Source: Gemmatimonadota bacterium (lineage in GTDB: Bacteria; Latescibacterota; UBA2968; UBA8231). Taken from it: DNA of 64,000 nt. How positions within the stretch are numbered: the stretch's first letter is position 1; every line of letters begins with the position of its first letter. Under the pieces are notes generated by a model, which was not told the DNA's origin, made no database searches, and saw only the letters and a program-made list of their open reading frames with translations. Positions 36,250 through 42,448 of this stretch are shown here, one piece after another. The stretch is taken from the NCBI GenBank assembly GCA_018660835.1, contig JABJJN010000007.1:1-64000 (forward strand), given 5' to 3'. The position numbers and the translations under genes are program-made.

Positions 36250-37032
36250 ATGGCTGAACTGAATGTTGAGAATCTGCGAAAGCAGGCCAAGAGCCTGCTC
36301 AAACAACTGAAGAGCGGTGCTGAAGGAGTGGACACTGCCGATAGTGTCCGACGTGTTCGCCGGAGTCTGCCACGACTGTCTCAGGTGGCTGACCAGGAAG
36401 TGCTCAGTGCCGAGGTCACACTGCAGGAAGCACAACATGTGATCGCCGTGGAGCAGGGCCTCAGCAACTGGAAGCAGTTGCTATCAGAGGCTGGCGAGTC
36501 GCCTCGAGAGGGCTGGGGCACTCTTTTCGTGCGCCCAGGGCTGCCGAATGTTCGCCGCGAAGCAGAGTGGTTTCTGTGGATGATCAGTCGTGGCGGGGGC
36601 TGGCCCATGGACCGCATTCGCCAGAGCCTGCCGCGTGTTGCAGAGATGTCGAATGAACAGATCACACAGGCGGACGTGACCCTTGCCGAGGTCCAGAGGG
36701 TGGTCGCCGTTGACTACGGGTTCGCGGATTGGGAAACCCTCGAGATGGAACTGGGCAAGCTTCACCCGATACAGAACTTCGAAGATTTCGCCGCGCTTGC
36801 GGATCACGAAATCCGACAGGTGATCTTCCGCCTCGGTCGTGATCGTCTGGCTGTCGCGCTCAAGACAGGGAGCGATCAACTCATGGCACGCTTCGAGTCG
36901 AACATGTCACCAGCGGCGTGGCAGGCACTGGTCGACGCGATGGAAGCACTTGGGCCCATGCCAATGAGTGCCGTCGAAGTAGAACAGGCACGGATTCTTG
37001 AAAAATTCCGCACCGATGATCCGGTGGTCTAA
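36250..37032 (+). CDS. Two-repeat helical protein with C-terminal FliG-like domain
   Basis: The ATG at 36250 (AGGTGAC ahead) gives 260 aa; the upstream frame is not credible. Two internal repeats share the pattern RxSLPRxxxx...EVTLxEAQxVIAVxxGxxxWxxL (about 35-90 and 120-175). This is a short module like the one often found at the start of bacterial ankyrin-repeat proteins. The last 85 residues (IRQVIFRLGRDRLAVALKTG ... LGPMPMSAVEVEQARIL) match the preceding FliG-C-like protein. It is soluble. The two genes are adjacent and probably co-expressed, separated by a stable hairpin. No flagellar or chemotaxis partner is visible, so the function is unknown. Confidence 0.72.
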   Translation: MAELNVENLRKQAKSLLKQLKSGAEGVDTADSVRRVRRSLPRLSQVADQEVLSAEVTLQEAQHVIAVEQGLSNWKQLLSEAGESPREGWGTLFVRPGLPNVRREAEWFLWMISRGGGWPMDRIRQSLPRVAEMSNEQITQADVTLAEVQRVVAVDYGFADWETLEMELGKLHPIQNFEDFAALADHEIRQVIFRLGRDRLAVALKTGSDQLMARFESNMSPAAWQALVDAMEALGPMPMSAVEVEQARILEKFRTDDPVV

Positions 37033-37082
37033 GTCATGGCGTTGGAACCCGATGCGAATCACAAGCGAGGAAGGCTTCGGAT

Positions 37083-37694
37083 TTGACGAATGCCTCCCCG
37101 TCTCTGATCGGCCAACGTATTGCCGTCATTGGCAACACGGGATCCGGGAAAAGTACCCTCGCCGAGCAGTTGGCCGAGCTGCTCGGCGTACCCTTCGTCG
37201 AGTTGGACGCAATCAACTGGCAGCCGAATTGGGTTGGTCTCCACGACACGAACCCGGAAGAGTTCAAGCGTCAGATAGCGGCGGCCACTGCAGGTGACGG
37301 TTGGGTCACAGCTGGTTCCTATGCCAGCTTCTCACAGGAGGTTTTCTGGCCAAGGTTGGAAACGGCGATCTGGCTCGATCCACCGCTAGCGCTGATCGTG
37401 TGGCGCGTGCTGTCGCGTTCGTGGCGTAGGTGGCGCACCAAGGAACTGCTGTGGGGGACGAACTACGAGAGCTTCTGGCAGCATCTGGCTCTGTGGAGAA
37501 GGGCAGATTCGCTTCTGTGGTGGGCGCTGACACAGCATCGAGTGAAGCGGGCAAAGTATCTGTCCATGATGGATGATCCGCAGTGGGGGCACGTTCGTTT
37601 CGTGCGTCTTACGTCGGTTGACGAGGTGGATGCCTTGGTTGCGTCGATCAGGACAGAGACGCAATCGCGTCAGGTAGCTGACTCAAGCGGCTGA
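37083..37694 (+). CDS. P-loop NTPase of the adenylate-kinase-like / FlaR-type group
   Basis: The protein has 203 aa from a TTG start with GAGGAAGG upstream. The Walker A motif is GNTGSGKST (residues 17-25), followed by LAEQLAELLGVPFVELDAINWQPNW. This is the pattern of small kinases annotated as DNA topology modulation FlaR-like proteins, in which the LDxxxWxPxW segment is typical. WVTAGSYAS and ETAIWLDPPLALIVWRVLSRSWRRW contribute further family landmarks. It is cytoplasmic; the phosphoryl acceptor is unknown, and the topology role is a historical name. The 3' end overlaps the convergent HAD gene by 47 bp. Confidence 0.85.
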   Translation: MTNASPSLIGQRIAVIGNTGSGKSTLAEQLAELLGVPFVELDAINWQPNWVGLHDTNPEEFKRQIAAATAGDGWVTAGSYASFSQEVFWPRLETAIWLDPPLALIVWRVLSRSWRRWRTKELLWGTNYESFWQHLALWRRADSLLWWALTQHRVKRAKYLSMMDDPQWGHVRFVRLTSVDEVDALVASIRTETQSRQVADSSG

Positions 37695-38364
37695 TCGTCA
37701 CGTCCGCCTCCACGACGAGTTCCTCCTGCTGTTCGCGCAGAGGGTCGGAGGGGCCACCCTCACGCCTGATCAGAATCGACGGCATCTTCGCCGCCCGTGC
37801 CGCCTGCACATCGACGGCGGAATCACCGACGTAGACGACGGTCGTTGGCTCGCTGAGCCCGAGTGGTTCGAGGCCGGCGAGGAGTATGCCGGGATCTGGC
37901 TTCCAGATGCCGATTTCCCCTGAAATCACGACGACGTCGAAGTAGTCGCGGATGCCATCGCGCTCGAGCAGGTAATGGACATTCGGCGGGTGATCGTAGT
38001 TGCTCACGAGCCCCACGGGTCCGATCTGGCGCATTGCGACCAGCGTCTCGATCGCCTCCGGGTCGAGGGCAAGTACATCACAACTGTCGTGACAGATCTC
38101 ATTGGCCAGATCCCGTGCTTGTTCGGCTGACAGGGTCGTCCCGTCCCGCGCGAACATCCGGAGCAGGCGGTCCTCGAAGGGGGTGGTGGGCCCCGCTACG
38201 GCGACGGACTGTATTTCATTGAGACATCTCAGCAATTCGTCGCGATCCATCGACAGTCCCGCCTCACTCAGCAATCGATGAAATGAGGCGAAGTGGTCTC
38301 CTGGACTGTTCGGATCCTCGATCAGGAGGGTTCCCATCAGATCAAAGAGGGTGGCAGTGATCAT
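37648..38364 (-). CDS. HAD-superfamily hydrolase with DxM in motif I
   Basis: I choose the ATG at 38364 (238 aa); a TTG five codons upstream is possible. Motif I reads FDLMGTL, with nucleophile Asp8 and Met in place of the second Asp typical of phosphatases. Motif II is VGLVSNYD, Lys is in GIWKPDP and motif IV is VYVGDSAVDVQAA. The helical cap lies between (about 20-90). The Asp-to-Met change resembles dehalogenase-like or non-phosphatase members more than standard phosphoglycolate phosphatases; the substrate is unknown. The gene is cytoplasmic and diverges from the DUF2089 gene across a region containing a perfect palindrome. Confidence 0.88.
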   Translation of the reverse strand: MITATLFDLMGTLLIEDPNSPGDHFASFHRLLSEAGLSMDRDELLRCLNEIQSVAVAGPTTPFEDRLLRMFARDGTTLSAEQARDLANEICHDSCDVLALDPEAIETLVAMRQIGPVGLVSNYDHPPNVHYLLERDGIRDYFDVVVISGEIGIWKPDPGILLAGLEPLGLSEPTTVVYVGDSAVDVQAARAAKMPSILIRREGGPSDPLREQQEELVVEADVTISRLSQLPDAIASLS

Positions 38365-38409
38365 TTGTGAGTTTTCCAAGTCAAAACATTAACTTTCTCA
38401 AATATTGTG

Positions 38410-38424
38410 ATTGACAATGTCAAT
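38410..38424. promoter_or_regulatory. Palindrome in the HAD/DUF2089 divergent promoter region
   Basis: ATTGACA-A-TGTCAAT is a perfect 15-bp inverted repeat in an AT-rich spacer between divergent genes. Each arm contains a TTGACA -35-like hexamer, one per strand, so a dimeric regulator bound here could block both promoters. Convincing -10 boxes were not found. Confidence 0.45.
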
Positions 38425-38480
38425 TCGGCGGATGCTGGTTCTAAACATCAGCTGATGAACTACAAATTGAGGTAGGGCTT

Positions 38481-38849
38481 ATGCCAACTCCCATTAACCG
38501 TTGCCCTCTGTGTGAGGGGCAGTTGGTCCCCGTTCGACTCCAGTGTCATGACTGCGAGGTGTCGATCGAGGGGCAGCTGCCTACATCGAGGCTAGTGCTT
38601 CTGACGAATGAACAACAGGAATTTGTCGAAGCCTTCCTGCTGGCGCGAGGCAATATCAAAGAGGTCGAGCGCGAGCTCGGGATTTCCTATCCCACGGTCC
38701 GCAAGAAGCTGGACCAGGTCGTCGAGGCTCTTGGTCACGCACCTGCTGCTGCACGGCAGGAGCGCGAGGAGATTCTCGATGCAATCGAGAGTGGTGACAT
38801 GACACCCCAGCAGGGGATCGCCGCCATGCAGAAGCTCAATCGATCGTAG
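38481..38849 (+). CDS. DUF2089-family zinc-ribbon/HTH protein
   Basis: The protein has 122 aa. The N-terminal zinc ribbon has CPLC (8-11) and CHDC (22-25). The central HTH-like region reads FLLARGNIKEVERELGISYPTVRKKLD (about 52-78), the defining DUF2089 motif. A short C-terminal helix segment (IESGDMTPQQGIAAMQKL) resembles SHOCT-like tails. The family is predicted to bind DNA, but its role is not established. It is the first of three rightward genes, followed after 32 bp by an AAA+ protein and then a 62-aa HTH protein, so it is probably part of one regulatory cassette. Confidence 0.9.
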   Translation: MPTPINRCPLCEGQLVPVRLQCHDCEVSIEGQLPTSRLVLLTNEQQEFVEAFLLARGNIKEVERELGISYPTVRKKLDQVVEALGHAPAAARQEREEILDAIESGDMTPQQGIAAMQKLNRS

Positions 38850-38881
38850 GGTGCCCTCGCGGCCTCACGAAAGGATGATTC

Positions 38882-39781
38882 ATGCATTCCACAAGACGAC
38901 GTGTGCTCAAGATGCTGCACGATCACATACTCGATGTAGAACAAGCGGAGGAATTGCTCGATTCGATCGAGGCAGCCGTGCCAGATTCCACGGCGCAGGA
39001 CATACCGCAGATCATCGGTGACAGTGCGCCGAACCAGGAGTTCCTGCGCACACTAAAGAAGATTGCCACCATGGATTCACATGTGCTCGTGCAAGGCGAA
39101 CCCGGAACGGGAAAGACGCTCACTGCCCGTGCGATTCACGCGCACAGTCGACGATCGAGCCATCCCTTCCTGTCGCAATTCTGTGGCGAGTCACCGGACA
39201 CGCTGGGGGCGGAGTTGTTCGGTGTCGATCGTGATGACAAGGCACCGCGAAAAGGGCTGATGGATCTGGCCAATGGTGGCACACTGTTTCTGGACATGGT
39301 GGAGGACTGTCCGCCCGACATACAACGACGGCTGTCGGCCTATCTGGAAGATGGCTACTTCTCCCGCGAGGGGAATCCGCGCCCCATCTTCAGCGACGTG
39401 CGTCTCATGGGGGCCACGCATGGGGGGCTGAAGGCGAAGGTGGACGAGGGAGCCTTTCAATCGCTGCTGTACTACCGGCTCGGCGCCGTCGTGCTGCAGA
39501 CTCCACCGTTGCGTGATCGACCCGAGGATATTCCGACCCTCGTCGCCTATTTCATCAAGAGTCGAGCCGACCGTGATGGACGGTCGCCGCAGATTGCGAC
39601 GAAAGAGGCGATGGAACTACTCGTTGAGTACTCGTGGCCGGACAATGTGGCGCAGTTGGCGGGGATGGTCGATCGTGCTCTGTCGCTGTGCGATGGTGAC
39701 GAGATCGGCGTCGAGCATTTCCCTGATCTGGACCAGAAGCGAGCTCTGGAAACGCAGCTTGCTGAGGCCGAAACCAGGTAA
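38882..39781 (+). CDS. Sigma-54-activator-type AAA+ protein lacking the GAFTGA loop
   Basis: The protein has 299 aa. The first 40 residues (QAEELLDSIEA) resemble a SHOCT-like tail or dimerisation helix. An NtrC-type AAA+ domain follows: IIGDSAPNQEFLRTLKKIA, Walker A GEPGTGKT (72-79) and Walker B GGTLFLDM (132-139). Two key features are missing. The sigma-54 contact loop GAFTGA is absent: ELFG (111-114) runs through VDRDDKAPRKG straight to the next helix. The catalytic Glu after Walker-B Asp138 is Met139, although Glu141 is near. Sensor-like and C-terminal parts (YYRLGAVVLQTPPLRDRPEDIP, SWPDNVAQL) are kept. There is no C-terminal Fis-type HTH; a separate 62-aa HTH gene starts seven bases later. 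It may therefore be a split or repurposed activator. Confidence 0.85.
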   Translation: MHSTRRRVLKMLHDHILDVEQAEELLDSIEAAVPDSTAQDIPQIIGDSAPNQEFLRTLKKIATMDSHVLVQGEPGTGKTLTARAIHAHSRRSSHPFLSQFCGESPDTLGAELFGVDRDDKAPRKGLMDLANGGTLFLDMVEDCPPDIQRRLSAYLEDGYFSREGNPRPIFSDVRLMGATHGGLKAKVDEGAFQSLLYYRLGAVVLQTPPLRDRPEDIPTLVAYFIKSRADRDGRSPQIATKEAMELLVEYSWPDNVAQLAGMVDRALSLCDGDEIGVEHFPDLDQKRALETQLAEAETR

Positions 39782-39788
39782 GTCGTCG

Positions 39789-39977
39789 ATGGCACCCGAT
39801 CAACTCGAAAGCACACGGGATCAACTCGAACGCGTAGCGCGTGTTTACAAGACGAACAAGGACGCCAGTCAGGCGCTGGGTATCGCGACGCGGACCTTTA
39901 CGCGACAGTGTGAACGACTCGGCGTTTTGCCACCGAGCAAAAGGGCGCGCCGGGCCATTGCCCGGCGCGCCGACTGA
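39789..39977 (+). CDS. Mini-HTH protein (Fis-like, 62 aa), copy 1
   Basis: The ATG lies seven bases after the AAA+ stop and in a different frame. The core LERVARVYKTNKDASQALGIATRTFTRQCERLGV is a Fis-type helix-turn-helix like the one normally fused to sigma-54 activators, followed by a basic tail (SKRARRAIARRAD). A frameshift from a formerly fused activator is possible, but a second stand-alone copy at 51.3 kb argues that the small form is genuine. It probably supplies DNA binding to the AAA+ neighbour. The last codons overlap a perfect hairpin that can terminate the facing gene. Confidence 0.75.
   Translation: MAPDQLESTRDQLERVARVYKTNKDASQALGIATRTFTRQCERLGVLPPSKRARRAIARRAD
39944..39971 (-). 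terminator. Hairpin inside the mini-HTH gene, terminator for the facing LamG-EEP gene
   Basis: The perfect 12-bp stem GGCGCGCCGGGC/GCCCGGCGCGCC has a 4-base loop. Read leftward it is followed by CTTTTGC, so it can end the LamG-EEP transcript 15 bp after that stop codon. On the plus strand it encodes the end of the mini-HTH protein. Confidence 0.7.
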
Positions 39978-39985
39978 AGCTGCTG

Positions 39986-41674
39986 CTACTGATTCTGTCG
40001 AAAGGTGACGATCACGGCGGGGTGATCGGAAGGCCACTTCACCGGGTGCCAGCGATACATGTGGGCGTCGATGGCCTGGAAGCCGTTGCCCTTGTAATAC
40101 ACGCGATCGATGCGGCGGCCCTCTTCTAAACGCACGCGGCTATGCAGTTCACGATAAGCATCGATCAACCCCTGGTTTTCGATCTCCTTGCTCACGGGCC
40201 ACTCGACGGCGAGGCCGCCATGCTGATCGGCTGTCGCTTCGGTCCAGTCGAGGTGAGAGTAGCTGTTCCAGTCACCTGAGACGAAAACAGGCACTTTGTC
40301 GGCTGCTGCGAGGACGGGGGCGATCTGCCGCAGGATCTCCTTCGTCTGCTCGTAGCGTGGCAGAGGTGGATACTCCCAGCTGTCACCGGCGATCTTCTCA
40401 CCATCGATCAGCTGCTGAGCCGTGACCTCTGGTGCACGCCAGGGTCGGCGTGGGCGGGTAGACTGATAGTTGTTCCATACCGTGTAGAAGGCGATCTCCT
40501 GGTCAGGATTGATCGCGATATTGGCGCCACCCGCCATGAAGGGCTTGAAGACATTGTCCACGTCGGTGATCGGAAAGCGACTCATGATGGAGTGGTTTGT
40601 GTTGTCGTCGGCGCTCATCGAACTGCGCAGGTAGAAGTAGTAATCGAGGGAATCGGCGATGATGGCACCGGCACCGTAGGTCTCCTGCATGGCGATGATG
40701 TCGGCGCCACTCTCACGGATCACATCGATCGTGCGCTCCACGCCGACGCTCTCGCCGTGAGATTTTCCGCCGTGCCAGATGTTGAAGGTCAACACCTTCA
40801 AGTCATCCGTGCCCAGACTCGGTTCGTCGACCTTGGCCCCGGAGATGGTCTCGTAGTTGGCCTTGATCTGGCTTGCATCAATCACTTGATCCCACATGCG
40901 CACCTCGTCGATGCGACCGGTGAAGCTTTCACGTTCGCCATGCCAGCGGGCGAGGATGCCACCGACGACGGTGTGACTTGAATCGGCGATGCTGCCGAGC
41001 CAGCCCGTGTCGTAGATGGCGACATTGCGGCCGTCGTAGTAGAGCCGCGCTTCCTCAATCTGCCGATCGAGGGTGAAGGCGAGTTGATGCCACTGGCCAT
41101 CGTTGATCGGTTGCCGTTCGGGTGTGGCTTGATAGGAGTAGCTTGGATTGTCGCGATCGATGCCGCGGAACATCATACCTACCGTGGTGGCGGCCTTCTT
41201 CTTTGGGCCTTCTTCCGTGTGGTGGCCCGGTCCGAGGATCTGCCATTCCCAACTGCCATTGGCGCGCGAGCGGATGGCCCAGCCCTTCGTCTCGTCTGTT
41301 GTACCACGCCAGCCGCTGAAGCCGTCCATACAACTGACGATGCGGTTGTCGTCCTGGGCGCCCGGATTCATCTGTACCCACACTTCGACAGAAAGATTGC
41401 CGTCACCCTTGAGAGGCTCGACTTCGCCGAGGTCTACTGGATAGCGATTGACGGCAGCACCGGTCAGATCGAGAGATAGCCCTACGATGCCGGCGTCAAA
41501 GTCACCTGGTTCGCCGCTGGTGGGGGCAATGTCGGCGCTGCCCGTGTTGGCGATACCACCGTCGAGGGACAGACGCACCAGAGGGCCGGAGGCGGCGTGG
41601 GTGTTGGTCGCTGTGAGTGCGATGGTGAGCAGGGCGGCGGCGAGGACGTCTCGGCACATCGATGGGAGTCTCAT
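39986..41674 (-). CDS. Secreted LamG-domain / endonuclease-exonuclease-phosphatase protein
   Basis: The ATG at 41674 with GGAGACAG ahead opens a signal peptide (VLAAALLTIALTATNTHAAS), giving 562 aa; the longer frame upstream is not signal-like. A LamG/concanavalin-like lectin domain (about 30-280) has SVEVWVQMNPG, GQWHQLAFTLDRQ and GRIDEVRMWDQVI. The C-terminal EEP domain (about 295-560) has VLTFNIWHGG, MQETYG (metal Glu), FVSGDWNSYSHLDW and a final SDHPAVIVTF. EEP enzymes hydrolyse phosphodiesters (nucleic acids, sphingomyelin, inositol phosphates); which one applies is unclear. It is exported. It follows the Dph6-like gene in the leftward set headed by the heparinase-like gene. Confidence 0.92.
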   Translation of the reverse strand: MRLPSMCRDVLAAALLTIALTATNTHAASGPLVRLSLDGGIANTGSADIAPTSGEPGDFDAGIVGLSLDLTGAAVNRYPVDLGEVEPLKGDGNLSVEVWVQMNPGAQDDNRIVSCMDGFSGWRGTTDETKGWAIRSRANGSWEWQILGPGHHTEEGPKKKAATTVGMMFRGIDRDNPSYSYQATPERQPINDGQWHQLAFTLDRQIEEARLYYDGRNVAIYDTGWLGSIADSSHTVVGGILARWHGERESFTGRIDEVRMWDQVIDASQIKANYETISGAKVDEPSLGTDDLKVLTFNIWHGGKSHGESVGVERTIDVIRESGADIIAMQETYGAGAIIADSLDYYFYLRSSMSADDNTNHSIMSRFPITDVDNVFKPFMAGGANIAINPDQEIAFYTVWNNYQSTRPRRPWRAPEVTAQQLIDGEKIAGDSWEYPPLPRYEQTKEILRQIAPVLAAADKVPVFVSGDWNSYSHLDWTEATADQHGGLAVEWPVSKEIENQGLIDAYRELHSRVRLEEGRRIDRVYYKGNGFQAIDAHMYRWHPVKWPSDHPAVIVTFRQNQ

Positions 41675-41761
41675 CTGTCTCCAATGCTTTGGTAGAGGTC
41701 GGCGTGTCGTTGCCCATACACACGTCCAAACACTGCTATTCTGGCAAGGGAGCAACGGCGC

Positions 41762-42448
41762 TCAGGCTGGAAGTACGTCGCAATACCAGAAACGCTCGTC
41801 GCGCAGCACCTTCTCGCCCGTGCTCACGGGAATGGGCTCGCGGAAGATGGGTCCGGCGTGCACGAAGCTGTGAAATTCGCCATTCTCGCCGCAGGGATCG
41901 ATGCCTGCTGGCAGATCCCGCAACAGGCTCGCATCGATGCGTCGACCCACGATGTCCTCAGCCGAGACGCCCGTGCCTTCGAAGGCCTGAGAATCGGCGC
42001 AGGTGATTGTTGCAGCGAAACCCAACTCGATCAGTTGCTGTGCGAGATCTGTCGTCGCTTCCTGCCAGATAGGGAACAGGGCCGGTAGTTCGAGTTCGGC
42101 GAGTTTCTGCTCCCTATAGTGGCGCAGATCCTCCAGGAAGATGTCACCGAAACCGACGGCGTCGATACCACTTTGCTTCTGCTCGGTCATAGCCGCACGC
42201 ATGCGCGACTCGTAGTCGTCATTCGTACACTGTTGTGGAATGCTGACGACGCTCAGGGGAAGTCCAATGCTGGCAGCCTGCTGTTCGAGCAGTGTTCGAC
42301 GGACGCCGTGCATGCTCACACGATCGTATCCTTCCGTCACCGTCGTCAGTAGTCCCGTGACCTCGATCTGTTCATCGTTGAGTAATCGATGCAGAGACAG
42401 GGCGCTGTCTTTGCCACTGCTCCAGGCGAAGAGAACTTTCGTTGTCAT
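41762..42448 (-). CDS. Dph6/MJ0570-type ATP-pyrophosphatase (adenine nucleotide alpha hydrolase)
   Basis: The protein has 228 aa. The PP-loop reads WSSGKDSA (about 9-16), with Ser for the first Gly of the usual SGGKDS. GVRRTLLEQQAASIGLPL, GFGDIFLEDLRHYREQ and CGENGEFHSFV match the ATP_bind_4 group. In archaea and eukaryotes relatives make diphthamide; bacteria lack that modification, so the bacterial protein presumably amidates or adenylates another substrate. It is cytoplasmic. Its ATG overlaps the stop of the heparinase-like gene (ATGA), so the two are co-translated, an unexpected pairing. Confidence 0.92.
   Translation of the reverse strand: MTTKVLFAWSSGKDSALSLHRLLNDEQIEVTGLLTTVTEGYDRVSMHGVRRTLLEQQAASIGLPLSVVSIPQQCTNDDYESRMRAAMTEQKQSGIDAVGFGDIFLEDLRHYREQKLAELELPALFPIWQEATTDLAQQLIELGFAATITCADSQAFEGTGVSAEDIVGRRIDASLLRDLPAGIDPCGENGEFHSFVHAGPIFREPIPVSTGEKVLRDERFWYCDVLPA

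Noticed and set aside
38380..38480. Classical sigma-70 promoter from the TTGACA hexamers
   Set aside because: No acceptable -10 box at 16-18 bp on either strand.
39782..39788. Simple frameshift splitting one sigma-54 activator into AAA+ and HTH parts
   Set aside because: A second, unlinked 62-aa HTH gene of the same length exists at 51.3 kb, and the AAA+ part also lacks the GAFTGA loop, so a real two-gene form is more likely.
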